NCBI RefSeq assembly: GCF_037963835.1
Contig: NZ_CP150145.1
Coordinates: 7,479,335 to 7,543,334, forward strand
Source: Paenibacillus sp. FSL H8-0332
GTDB lineage: Bacteria > Bacillota > Bacilli > Paenibacillales > Paenibacillaceae
DNA: 64,000 nt
Direction: 5' to 3'
Each line of letters starts with the position of its first letter. Positions within the stretch are counted from its first letter, which is position 1. Positions 50,194 to 58,618 of the stretch are shown one piece after another. Position numbers and translations under genes: made by a program. Below the pieces are notes generated by a model. The model was not told the origin of the DNA and did no database searches. It worked only from the letters and a program-made list of their open reading frames with translations.

Positions 50194-52836
50194 ATGGATT
50201 TCAATAAGCTTACCCAGAAGCTACAGGAAGCGGTGGCAGAGGCGCAGTCGCTGGCGGCCTCCGGCGGGCATCAGGAGATTGACAATCTCCATCTGCTGAA
50301 GTCACTGCTTCAGCAGAATGAGGGCCTGCTGCCCCGGCTGCTGCAGAAGATGAATGTTCCCGCAGCCGAGCTGCTGCAGGGCACGGAGGCGCTGCTTCAG
50401 CGCAAACCCAGCGTTAGCGGGAGCGGATCGGGCACCATGCGGCGCTATGCCTCGCCTGCGCTGATTGCCATGCTGGAGCAGGCGGAGCAGGAAGCGGCCC
50501 AGATGCAGGACGAATTCGTCGCGGTGGAGCATGCTGTTCTGGCGATGGTCTCGGATGCAAGCAGCGGGAACCGCGAGCTTCGCGGATTATTCGTTACCCG
50601 CGGGATTACCCGGGAGAAGCTGCTTGGCGTGCTAGCGGAGATTCGCGGACACCAGCGGGTGACCAGCCGGGAGCCGGAGGCCACCTATGAGGTGCTGGAG
50701 AAGTACGGCCGTGATCTCGTGGCTGAGGTGCGGGCCGGCAAGATCGATCCGGTCATCGGGCGCGATGCTGAGATTCGCCGGGTGATCCGTATTCTCTCCC
50801 GCAAGACCAAGAATAACCCTGTGCTGATCGGGGAGCCGGGTGTCGGCAAGACTGCGATTGTCGAAGGGCTGGCCCACCGGATTGTCCGCCGGGATGTGCC
50901 GGAGGGACTGAAGGACAAGACGATTTTCTCGCTGGATATGAGTGCGCTGATTGCCGGTGCGAAATACCGGGGGGAATTCGAGGAGCGGCTGCAGGCGGTG
51001 CTGAAGGAGATCCGCGAGAGTGACGGACGGATTATTCTGTTCATTGATGAGCTGCATACGATTGTCGGTGCGGGCAAGACGGAGGGGGCTATGGATGCGG
51101 GCAACATGCTGAAGCCGATGCTGGCCCGGGGTGAGCTGCACTGTATCGGGGCGACCACGCTGGATGAGTACCGCAAATATATCGAGAAGGACCCGGCACT
51201 CGAACGCCGCTTCCAGCAGGTACTGGTCAGCGAGCCGGATGTTGAGGATACCATTTCGATTCTGCGCGGCCTCAAGGAACGCTTCGAGGTGCATCACGGG
51301 GTCAAAATCTATGACAGCGCTCTGGTCGCAGCCGGTGTGCTGTCTAACCGTTATATCACCGACCGTTTCCTGCCGGATAAGGCGATTGACCTGGTCGATG
51401 AAGCATGCGCAATGATCCGCACGGAGATTGACTCCATGCCCGGTGAGATGGATGAGGTAACCCGCCGCCTGATGCAGATGGAGATTGAGGAAGCCGCGCT
51501 CAAAAAAGAAACCGACGACGCCAGCGCGCGCCGTCTGGAGAACCTCCAGCGGGAGCTGGCCGACCTCAAGGAGAAGCATCTGGGGATGACAGCCCGCTGG
51601 GAGAAGGAGAAATCGGCCATTCAGGGCATTCGTGACCTGAAGAAGCGGCTGGAGCAGGCCCGTAAGGATCTGGTCGATGCGCAGGAGATCTACGATCTCA
51701 ACAAATCGGCTGAATTAAGCTACGGCATTATTCCTGATCTGGAGCGGCAGCTTAAGGGCGCAGAGGAAGCGGCGCAGCAGGATCAGGAGACCCGGCTGCT
51801 GCGTGAAGCCGTGACGGAGGAGGAAATCGCCGATATTGTCTCACGCTGGACGGGAGTTCCCGTAAGCAGACTGGTGGAAGGCGAACGGGATAAGCTGCTG
51901 CGGCTGGAGGATACGCTGCATGAGCGGGTAGTCGGGCAGGATGAGGCGGTCCGGCTGGTAGCCGATGCTGTTCTTCGGGCTAGAGCCGGCATCAAGGACC
52001 CGAACCGTCCGATCGGCTCGTTCCTGTTCCTCGGGCCGACAGGGGTCGGGAAGACGGAGCTGGCCAAAGCGCTGGCGGTATCGCTGTTCGACCGCGAGGA
52101 CGGCATGATCCGTATCGATATGTCGGAGTATATGGAGAAGCATAGTGTCTCCCGTCTCGTGGGTGCTCCTCCGGGATATGTCGGCTATGAAGAAGGCGGC
52201 CAGCTGACGGAAGCGGTGCGCCGCCAGCCGTATACGGTGGTCCTACTCGATGAAGTAGAGAAGGCTCACCCGGATGTGTTCAACATTTTGCTACAGCTGC
52301 TGGATGACGGGCGGCTGACCGATTCGCAGGGCCGGATGGTCGACTTCAAGAACACCATTGTCATCATGACCTCCAATATCGGCTCACCGCATCTGATTCA
52401 GGGCACGGATGACAACGGCGAGCTGACCGAAGCGGTGAAGGACCGGGTCATGAAGGAGCTGAGCGGGCATTTCCGTCCAGAGTTCCTCAACCGGGTAGAT
52501 GATATCGTGATGTTCAAGCCGCTGACACTGGGCGAGACTCAGAGAATTGTGGTTAAGCTGGTCGATGGCCTGCGTCTGCGTCTCTCCGAGCGGAACATCG
52601 GTCTCATGCTGAGTGACCAGGCAGTCCGATTCATTGCGGAGGAAGGTTTCGATTCTGTCTATGGCGCCAGACCGCTGAAGCGGTTCATCCAGCGCAGCCT
52701 GGAGACCCGGGTAGCGCGCGCGCTGATCGCCGGAGAAGCAGAGGAAGGCTCAGTGATGACGGTCGATGAAGCGGACGGCGAGCTGACTGTTGCAATAGCG
52801 AAATCAGAGTCTGCGAAGACAGTAGGATCGGTGTGA
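50194..52836 (+). CDS. clpB: ATP-dependent disaggregase ClpB
   Basis: Hexameric AAA+ machine that pulls polypeptides out of aggregates together with DnaK. 880 residues: Clp N domain (1-145), NBD1 with Walker A GEPGVGKT (near 211) and Walker B IILFIDE, coiled-coil middle domain (about 410-530), NBD2 with GPTGVGKT (near 615) and VVLLDEVEKAH, and the D2-small domain. Length and middle domain set it apart from ClpC. The 75-bp gap after the J-protein gene has only a ribosome binding site, so the two are co-transcribed. Confidence 0.96.
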   Translation: MDFNKLTQKLQEAVAEAQSLAASGGHQEIDNLHLLKSLLQQNEGLLPRLLQKMNVPAAELLQGTEALLQRKPSVSGSGSGTMRRYASPALIAMLEQAEQEAAQMQDEFVAVEHAVLAMVSDASSGNRELRGLFVTRGITREKLLGVLAEIRGHQRVTSREPEATYEVLEKYGRDLVAEVRAGKIDPVIGRDAEIRRVIRILSRKTKNNPVLIGEPGVGKTAIVEGLAHRIVRRDVPEGLKDKTIFSLDMSALIAGAKYRGEFEERLQAVLKEIRESDGRIILFIDELHTIVGAGKTEGAMDAGNMLKPMLARGELHCIGATTLDEYRKYIEKDPALERRFQQVLVSEPDVEDTISILRGLKERFEVHHGVKIYDSALVAAGVLSNRYITDRFLPDKAIDLVDEACAMIRTEIDSMPGEMDEVTRRLMQMEIEEAALKKETDDASARRLENLQRELADLKEKHLGMTARWEKEKSAIQGIRDLKKRLEQARKDLVDAQEIYDLNKSAELSYGIIPDLERQLKGAEEAAQQDQETRLLREAVTEEEIADIVSRWTGVPVSRLVEGERDKLLRLEDTLHERVVGQDEAVRLVADAVLRARAGIKDPNRPIGSFLFLGPTGVGKTELAKALAVSLFDREDGMIRIDMSEYMEKHSVSRLVGAPPGYVGYEEGGQLTEAVRRQPYTVVLLDEVEKAHPDVFNILLQLLDDGRLTDSQGRMVDFKNTIVIMTSNIGSPHLIQGTDDNGELTEAVKDRVMKELSGHFRPEFLNRVDDIVMFKPLTLGETQRIVVKLVDGLRLRLSERNIGLMLSDQAVRFIAEEGFDSVYGARPLKRFIQRSLETRVARALIAGEAEEGSVMTVDEADGELTVAIAKSESAKTVGSV

Positions 52837-52900
52837 AATGTAATGGGCCCCGGCACCTCCCCTAAGGAGGAAGCGGCAATCTACAAAGCATCCACAAAAA

Positions 52901-52937
52901 AGCGTTCTGCCTTATTGAGGCAGAAGCGCTTTTTTTA
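52901..52937 (+). terminator. Terminator of the heat-shock operon
   Basis: GCGTTCTGCCT/AGGCAGAAGCGC stem, five-base loop and seven T residues. Confidence 0.95.
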
Positions 52938-53033
52938 CTGTTTAGGAAATTATGATTTCCTTTTATTGTGGATAAGATGTGCATAGATTTGGGGATAAGT
53001 ATTCCTTGAATACATCCAAATGAGCAGTCAGGC

Positions 53034-53415
53034 ATGTAATCGAAAAACCGAACACAATTGGACTGGGAGCGCCACGTAGGCCAAATGTAATCGAAAAACC
53101 GAATACATTGGGTGCCGCTTTCCTAGGGAAGGGCCCCATGCGTCACAGCCAGTAACATTTTAAGAGGAATCCTGCAAAAAATGCAACAATACTGCCCCAA
53201 AAAAGCAGTCTATGCTGAGAATCCTGCACGAAATGCAACAAATTCTGCGTTTACTTACTCTAAACACCGAAATTTGTGTAAATAATGCAACAATGTACTT
53301 CAACCAGTAAAAGGTATAGAGGAATCCTGCAAAAAGTTCAACATTACTGCTCCTTAAAAGCGGCCGGTGAGAGAGGCATTAGCTTCGTTCACCCGCAGGG
53401 GGATTTTGTTCAAAT
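53034..53415. repeat. Composite intergenic repeat, copy III (two a-units, linker, four b-units)
   Basis: The a-units ATGTAATCGAAAAACCGAA begin at 53034 and 53085 (51 bp). The linker with GGGCCCCATGCG and CAGTAACATTTTA is at 53130-53163. The b-units GGAATCCTGCAAAAAATGCA begin at about 53166, 53218, 53268 and 53321. The 3' end GGGGATTTTGTTC matches copy II. Order and spacing equal copy I. The bases from 53416 to 53690 hold no gene I can support. Confidence 0.8.
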
Positions 53416-53695
53416 ATAAGAATGGATTCAAATAAAGGAGTGGGGATAGTGACAACTTTAGGGATTCGGCCAGACGCTTCTTTAATATACTCTTCTCGTA
53501 TTTCATGTTATATCACCTCAGTTAATAGGTCTTTGGTATGGTCCAACCAGCATCCGATTGAGACTATGCGACGATTTTTTGTAAATATGTGGTTGAAATG
53601 TTGTCATGGCGGGGGCTGCCGGGTAATAGAAATGATTAGAACTTTCGAATATGGCTGGATTAGAAGCAGAAGCCAAGGAAACGGAGGGAGAGATC

Positions 53696-54076
53696 ATGGC
53701 GGCACAGATGGTATCCGGTATCAGCCCGGTACAGGCCACTACAGCTTACGGCAGCACACAGAGTGATGTTAGTTCTCTGGAGAAGCAGCGCAACCGGCTG
53801 CTGATGGAGCTGGACAAGGTGAATGCGGCGCAGGGCGGAGAGATGCAGACCCCTTATCGCCGGGAGCAGTTGCAGCGGCAAATACGGCAGCTGGAGGCCC
53901 ATCTGGTGCAGAAAAGCGGGAGTACCGCTTCGGATTCATTTGTACCTGCTCCCCCGCTTCAGGATCACACTCCGCCTTGGCGGACTGAGGGAAAGGGAGG
54001 CCTTAAGGGCATCGGTCTGACCGATCCCCGGACAGCGACGGTAGACGCAGAGGGTCATTTCGATGCGTTGATTTAG
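53696..54076 (+). CDS. FlxA-like small coiled-coil protein
   Basis: About 126 residues from ATG 53696, chosen because GGAGGGAGAG lies just before it. The segment SSLEKQRNRLLMELDKVN and the following QLQRQIRQLEAHLVQ are helical heptads of the FlxA-like family. The C-terminal 45 residues are Pro/Gly-rich and probably unstructured. No signal peptide. Function unknown; it stands alone between the repeat element and a decayed regulator gene. Confidence 0.7.
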   Translation: MAAQMVSGISPVQATTAYGSTQSDVSSLEKQRNRLLMELDKVNAAQGGEMQTPYRREQLQRQIRQLEAHLVQKSGSTASDSFVPAPPLQDHTPPWRTEGKGGLKGIGLTDPRTATVDAEGHFDALI

Positions 54077-54079
54077 ATA

Positions 54080-54184
54080 AGGGAATAGTGAACCCAATCC
54101 AGCGGTAGCCTGTCGCGGGATCGATCGCTGCGGGATGAAGCAGACCGATCTCGTCGTAGTGCCGGAGCATTTTGGTGGTAACCT
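54080..54184 (-). pseudogene. Remnant of a MerR-family regulator
   Basis: The minus strand reads KVTTKMLRHYDEIGLLHPA followed by AIDPATGYRW, the classic wing-helix core of MerR regulators (TLRYYDEIGLL..GYR). The first ~10 codons with a start are missing. After about 29 homologous residues the frame drifts into unrelated sequence and joins the end of the FlxA-like gene. It is a short fossil of a gene lost here. Confidence 0.7.
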
Positions 54185-54185
54185 T

Positions 54186-54214
54186 ACCCTAGCAGGAATG
54201 TCAATACCTAGGGT
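54186..54214. promoter_or_regulatory. Dyad beside the MerR remnant
   Basis: ACCCTAG and CTAGGGT are exact inverses separated by 15 bases, immediately upstream of the remnant. This is the kind of dyad MerR-family proteins bind between -35 and -10, so it may be the old autoregulatory operator. Confidence 0.45.
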
Positions 54215-54268
54215 GCAGCCGGCATGAATGCCGGTCTTGCCTGATAGATTAGCTATTCCCAATGAATG

Positions 54269-54310
54269 ACAAGCGGGCAGCGCCACGTAGGGTGGCGCTT
54301 GCCCGCTTGT
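54269..54310 (-). terminator. Long hairpin at the end of the split sigma-like unit
   Basis: ACAAGCGGGCA/TGCCCGCTTGT stem continued by GCGCCAC/GTGGCGC around a four-base loop, touching the stop codon at 54311. No good T-run follows, but the stem is very strong. Confidence 0.65.
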
Positions 54311-54532
54311 TCACGTGCTATCCCCGGCCTGTATGAAGCTAAGGATCTCCGTCACAATATGGGAAATAGCTTCCTCGCGCGGGAGAAGGATGCACTGACT
54401 GACCATTTCGATGTCCTCCTGAAATAGCTCAATGATCTGGAGCATGGCCTCCGGCTGTTTCTGACGGACACCGGTCAGAAGGTCTGCGAATTCGCTGTCT
54501 GTGATAGCTGCTGGAGCATTTTTTGCTTCCAT
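54311..54532 (-). CDS. Small helix-turn-helix protein, sigma region-2-like (RsoA/Tn916 Orf8-like)
   Basis: 73 residues behind AGGGGG, seven to eight bases before the ATG. The core FADLLTGVRQKQPEAMLQII followed by ELFQEDIEMVS resembles the N-terminal part of sigma region 2 and the HTH_16-type small proteins. Its start lies 58 bases inside the upstream region-4-like gene. In Bacillus subtilis SigO and RsoA together form a two-part sigma factor; this pair has the same division. Homology is by eye and distant. Confidence 0.6.
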   Translation of the reverse strand: MEAKNAPAAITDSEFADLLTGVRQKQPEAMLQIIELFQEDIEMVSQCILLPREEAISHIVTEILSFIQAGDST

Positions 54533-54816
54533 TTGTTAACCCCCTGTTGACTCATATGCAGCTGTGCCGCGACCTCAGCCTCTGTCATTTCCTGTAGATA
54601 AATCTTCTGCAGAATTACCTTTCCTTTGGCTGGAAGTGTATCTAATAGTTGTTCAATGGACAACCGGTTAATCATCTCCTCCGCTTCATCCCGCTGAGCC
54701 GGGCGGATATCCATGAAGGTACACTCATGCCGGCGGGTTCGCTTGCTCCGGTATTGTAAGCGCCAGCCGATTCGATAGATTTCCTGCCGGTAACGCTGTA
54801 TCATTTGCTGTTCCAT
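54475..54816 (-). CDS. Small sigma-70 region-4-like protein
   Basis: 113 residues behind GAGGAGG. The C-terminal half is a sigma region 4 helix-turn-helix: LPAKGKVILQKIYLQEMTEA followed by EVAAQLHMSQQGVNKWKQKM. The first 45 residues are basic and lack region 2. Together with the overlapping 73-residue gene it looks like a sigma factor split in two. A LexA-like box lies about 75 bases upstream. Conjugative elements carry similar pairs, but nothing else here is conjugative. Confidence 0.65.
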   Translation of the reverse strand: MEQQMIQRYRQEIYRIGWRLQYRSKRTRRHECTFMDIRPAQRDEAEEMINRLSIEQLLDTLPAKGKVILQKIYLQEMTEAEVAAQLHMSQQGVNKWKQKMLQQLSQTANSQTF

Positions 54817-54890
54817 TGCCGTTATGCCTCCTCTTCTATATATCTTTCTAATAATAGGGAAATATTAGGTTATATTTTACAACCAAAATG

Positions 54891-54904
54891 CGAACTTATG
54901 TTCT
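54891..54904 (-). promoter_or_regulatory. LexA (SOS)-like box upstream of the split sigma-like unit
   Basis: CGAACTTATGTTCT differs at two positions from the Bacillus SOS box CGAACRNRYGTTYG. A TAAAAT lies a few bases upstream on the minus strand. One imperfect box is suggestive only. Confidence 0.4.
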
Positions 54905-54963
54905 GTTATTTTAGCATATTTGCCTGCGGACCTATAGTGATATATTTCCTGAAGCGTATTCGC

Positions 54964-54996
54964 AAAAAAAGAAGAAGCTCCGATAGGGAGCTTCTT
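54964..54996 (-). terminator. Terminator of the double glycosyltransferase gene
   Basis: On the minus strand AAGAAGCTCC/GGAGCTTCTT is followed by CTTTTTTT. Confidence 0.9.
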
Positions 54997-55024
54997 TCTC
55001 TCTTCTTATGCCTTAGCCCTCGCC

Positions 55025-56803
55025 CTATTCGCTCCAGGGCACCAGCCGGGGCTTCGGGTCAAGGATAGACTGATACTGCTCCTTCCAGCCGTACTCGGCA
55101 TCCGGGTCCAGCAGCATATAACGCAGATACTTCTCCAGCCGGAATTCCGGCTTCGACCAGCCAAGATGCTTCAGGCGCAGATTGCTTAACTGATGGGACA
55201 GCTCGAAGATATTCTCTGGCAGCCGCCCGCAGTGCTGCGGCAGATCATTCCAGGCATAGGTGAAGTCTTCCCGGTAACGAAGCAGGAACGGGCGGTAACT
55301 CTGGTGGGCCTTCCAGTACATATCCTCACGGTAACTTGCCTCATCCCAGAAGTCGTAGAGCCGGAAGCAGAATAAGTCGCAATCTGCTGTCCGCAGCAGG
55401 GAGTCTACCTCCTCTGGAAAACATGATTCGAACAGCTCATCTCCGTCCAGATTAAGAATCCACTCCGGACGGGTCTTAACCACTGCCTCCCACTGCTGCT
55501 TGCGCAGCTCTGATTCATTATGGAAGCGGGAGACAGGGTTGTGTATCAGGTGGAGCGGAATCCCCTCAAGAGCCTCGCGGCAGATATCGGCTGTATTATC
55601 TGTGCTTGCGTCGTCGATAATGACGGCCTCATCGATATACTTGCGGTGCTCCTCGAGCACCTGGCGCAGGAACCTGGTGCCTTCATTCTTGACGATCATC
55701 GTGAGGGTCAGCTTGGGCCGGCGGGAAGCAAGCGCTGCCGGAGGCTCCTTGGACAAGCGCTGCCGGGCTTCGGCTTCAGTCCACAGCACATCCCACTGTG
55801 CTGCTGCCTCCTGTACTCTTTTGTCAGCGGGAGCCGGAGCCGTCTCTGCCTGGCCCGGCAGATCAGTGTCGCTGTCTTCAACGGCCGGCGCTTCACCTGA
55901 GCCGTCAGGTTCTGCTTCACTCCTGGCCCCGGCTGCTCCTGAATGACTGCCAGCTTCATCCTTCGCTTCTACTATAGAGGCTGCTTCCGCGCCCGAGGTG
56001 TGCCGGATGAACTCCGCGACCAGATCCAGATCACTGTCTCTGTAGAGGTGCAGCGCAGGGAAATGGGTATCCACGAAGAGCGGAAGGCCGAGGGACGCTG
56101 CACGGATGCAGAAATGACGGTCCTCTCCCCAGTAGGAGATATTACGGACCCGGTCGTAGCTGATCCCGGAGCTGAGGGCTGAGCTGCTGATCAGCGTGCA
56201 GGCGCCAAGTCCGCCAACCTCATAGATTCCAGGCTGCTGCATCTTCAGCAAAAAAGCATGGAAACGGCGCTGAATCTCCTCCGGCGAGAGCTGCTCTCCC
56301 GGATGAATCTCCCACTGGTTGTATTCGTCATGCATCCATACCTGCGGCTGCAGCATTGTATTCGGCTGCCACTGTGTCCAGAAAATCTCGGAGATAATAT
56401 CCTTGCCTGTACCGATCAGATGCAGGAGCGTATCCGGGTGCAGAATGAGGTCGGAATCAATCAGGAACAGGTAGTCATAGCCGAAGGCCTCCGCCCGCCG
56501 GATCATCAGGTTCTTGAATCCGGCCACCTTCCAGACCAGATTGGAATGCCAGACATGAGTATGCTCATCTCGGATATAGTCATCATGGTAGCCGGAGGAT
56601 TGCAGGAAGACGGATCTGCCGTTCCGGGCGAACTGCTGCAGCAGCTGGCTTGCGGCTTCATCCGGGTTATCGTCAATCAGATAGAAATCAAGATCGATAT
56701 CCTTCAGGTTCAGACGCAGCAGAGAGTTCAGGAATTGCTCCAGGATCGCCGGTTTCTGATGGATTGGGCTGCCCAGCAGAACCCGGGTTCTATTCTGATT
56801 CAT
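55025..56803 (-). CDS. Protein with two glycosyltransferase family 2 domains
   Basis: 592 residues. The N-terminal GT-A domain (1-270) has VLLGSPIHQKPAILEQFLNS and DSDLILHPDTLLHLI with a metal-binding D-x-D. A 75-residue Ala/Glu/Asp-rich linker follows. The C-terminal GT2 domain (about 345-590) starts LTLTMIVKNEGTRFLRQVLE and has IIDDASTDNTAD and LNLDGDELFE. No membrane helix, so it acts in the cytoplasm, perhaps on wall or spore glycans. The collagen-like protein elsewhere in the window is one possible acceptor, but nothing links them directly. Confidence 0.85.
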   Translation of the reverse strand: MNQNRTRVLLGSPIHQKPAILEQFLNSLLRLNLKDIDLDFYLIDDNPDEAASQLLQQFARNGRSVFLQSSGYHDDYIRDEHTHVWHSNLVWKVAGFKNLMIRRAEAFGYDYLFLIDSDLILHPDTLLHLIGTGKDIISEIFWTQWQPNTMLQPQVWMHDEYNQWEIHPGEQLSPEEIQRRFHAFLLKMQQPGIYEVGGLGACTLISSSALSSGISYDRVRNISYWGEDRHFCIRAASLGLPLFVDTHFPALHLYRDSDLDLVAEFIRHTSGAEAASIVEAKDEAGSHSGAAGARSEAEPDGSGEAPAVEDSDTDLPGQAETAPAPADKRVQEAAAQWDVLWTEAEARQRLSKEPPAALASRRPKLTLTMIVKNEGTRFLRQVLEEHRKYIDEAVIIDDASTDNTADICREALEGIPLHLIHNPVSRFHNESELRKQQWEAVVKTRPEWILNLDGDELFESCFPEEVDSLLRTADCDLFCFRLYDFWDEASYREDMYWKAHQSYRPFLLRYREDFTYAWNDLPQHCGRLPENIFELSHQLSNLRLKHLGWSKPEFRLEKYLRYMLLDPDAEYGWKEQYQSILDPKPRLVPWSE

Positions 56804-57010
56804 AGCGGGTCACTCCGGAATAAGGTCAACATGATAGAACATCCCCTTGGATTCGAAAATAGTCGATATGAATTATATGTATTCAATATATTTAGAGAAG
56901 TACCAGACTAACCCCCGTTTGGAGAAATAATAAGCTGCCCGCAAGAAGAGAGAGGATTTGATGTATAGCAGAGAGCTGTTGTACAATACCGCATAAAGGG
57001 AGGTTATCAA

Positions 57011-57457
57011 ATGGTAGATAGACAGAATAAGGTGAAGTTATCGCAATGGGATGCCCTGTTGCTGGAGTCGCTGCGTTCGTACGGCTGGTCAGAAGAGGAA
57101 TTGCTGCGCAGAGTTAATGAAGGGGAACTGCCGGCGGATGAGAGCAAATACGAGTTCGATTACGGGCAGCTGTCTGTACTTGCAGATGAACAGCCGGAGG
57201 TATTCCGCCAGGCCGTTCTGGAAGGCTACCAGATTAAATACAATACCATCCGCGGAATCCGCAGCTGGATAGAGGTTGCGCTAGGAATTGAAGCGAAGCT
57301 GGAGCTTGCGGAGGGGCACGAAGCGGTGGAAGCGGAATTAACGGAGACTGAACGCGAACGGCTGGAGGCTGTATTGTCTTACGGCTGGGCGGTTAAAGGC
57401 GGAGCGGCCATGGACGGCAGTGCCGGAACGTACCGGATTGAGCCGATTCAGCGGTAG
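57011..57457 (+). CDS. Conserved hypothetical protein
   Basis: 148 residues behind GGGAGG. Acidic and helical, no signal peptide or membrane segment; contains WDALLLESLRSYGWSEEELL and a repeated YGW element near the C terminus (LEAVLSYGWAV). I do not recognise a named domain. It is divergent from the glycosyltransferase gene and followed by a strong hairpin at 57484-57506 (AGCCGCTCCGA/TCGGAGCGGCT) with no clear T-run. Confidence 0.7.
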   Translation: MVDRQNKVKLSQWDALLLESLRSYGWSEEELLRRVNEGELPADESKYEFDYGQLSVLADEQPEVFRQAVLEGYQIKYNTIRGIRSWIEVALGIEAKLELAEGHEAVEAELTETERERLEAVLSYGWAVKGGAAMDGSAGTYRIEPIQR

Positions 57458-57559
57458 AATCTAAAAAAGGGAACGCCACAAACAGCCGCTCCGAATCGGA
57501 GCGGCTTCAGGAAAGAGGCTGGAGTATATCCGTAATAGGCGTGCGGCGGATGCTTACAC

Positions 57560-58399
57560 TTACATATTTAACTGGATTTTCCGCGTGCTTAGTACGCCTT
57601 CCAGTCCGGTAGGGTCGGTGCTGACCTTGCGGAGAACGAATTCTTCGGCCCGCTCCGAGGTGCGCAGGCGCAGCGGCTTGGTCTCAAGCTGTACCAGCTC
57701 CCACATCACCTCCGCTACGGATTCTGCACTCTGCGGCTCCACATTCCGCTCCAGGAATGCTGCTCTGTAGGCATCCAGAATCGGCTTGTACTCATCCTCG
57801 AGAACACCGCCGGTGCTGGCGACATGCCCCATTACGGTTGAATTGAATTCCGTGGCGATTGCCCCCGGCTCAAGCAGCGTGATATCGATGTTGAACTGCG
57901 GCTTGTAATAGGTCGCCAGACTCTCCAGCAGCCCTTCCACCGCGAACTTGCTGGCGCAGTAGACCTCGTTCATCGGTTGCCCGACCAGTCCGCCGACACT
58001 GGAGGTCGCCACAATATGGCCGTAGCCAGTCTTTTGCAGCAGCGGCAGTGCAGCCCGGATCGTATGCATTACCCCGTACACGTTGGTGTTGAAGACATCC
58101 TCGATCTCAGGGAACGGTGCCTGTCCGAGCGCTCTCAGGTATCCGTATCCTGCATTGCAGAATAATACATCCAGCCTACCTTGCTCCGCTTCTATCCGGT
58201 CTATAACCTGCTGAATACTCTCCGGCTGTGTCACCTCAAGCTCTACGAACTGTAGATCCGCTACATCACGGTACAGCTCCTGTTCGCGCTCCAGATGGCG
58301 GGTTCCGGCGTAGACGGTCCAGCCTTCATTAGCGAATTTCAGTGCGGTGGCAAGGCCAATACCGGAGGATGCTCCGGTGATACAGATTATTTTTTTCAT
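57560..58399 (-). CDS. Short-chain dehydrogenase/reductase (SDR)
   Basis: 279 residues with GGAGG-type site upstream of the ATG. Classical SDR: TGASSGIG (8-15) binds NAD(P), FCNAGYG stands for NNAG, and the catalytic triad is in SSVGG and YCASK. The C-terminal part (LEPGAIATEFNS) follows the classical pattern. Substrate cannot be inferred. Monocistronic and divergent from the AI-2E transporter gene. Confidence 0.92.
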   Translation of the reverse strand: MKKIICITGASSGIGLATALKFANEGWTVYAGTRHLEREQELYRDVADLQFVELEVTQPESIQQVIDRIEAEQGRLDVLFCNAGYGYLRALGQAPFPEIEDVFNTNVYGVMHTIRAALPLLQKTGYGHIVATSSVGGLVGQPMNEVYCASKFAVEGLLESLATYYKPQFNIDITLLEPGAIATEFNSTVMGHVASTGGVLEDEYKPILDAYRAAFLERNVEPQSAESVAEVMWELVQLETKPLRLRTSERAEEFVLRKVSTDPTGLEGVLSTRKIQLNM

Positions 58400-58540
58400 A
58401 TAGCTTCAGCCTCCATTGTATTTGAAAATATGAAAAGGGTATGAATTGTACAATTTTGCCCACATTATAACATATAGTAACCGAACTCCGTCAAAACGAC
58501 ATAAAGTTCGTTTTCCCGCGCGGATTAGGCTAGACCAAAG

Positions 58541-58570
58541 TTGCTATAATTGTTTTCGGTACGGTACAAT
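58541..58570 (+). promoter_or_regulatory. Promoter of the AI-2E family transporter gene
   Basis: TTGCTA, an 18-bp spacer and TACAAT, about 49 bases before the start. CGAACT/AGTTCG arms at about 58482-58510 lie just upstream. Confidence 0.5.
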
Positions 58571-58618
58571 TAAATAAAAAATCCTAATCGCTTGCGAATG
58601 GAGAGGAACAAGGAAATA

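Noticed and set aside
53422..53766. 114-codon ORF before the FlxA-like gene
   Set aside because: Overlaps the better-supported start at 53696, has atypical composition and no recognisable domain.
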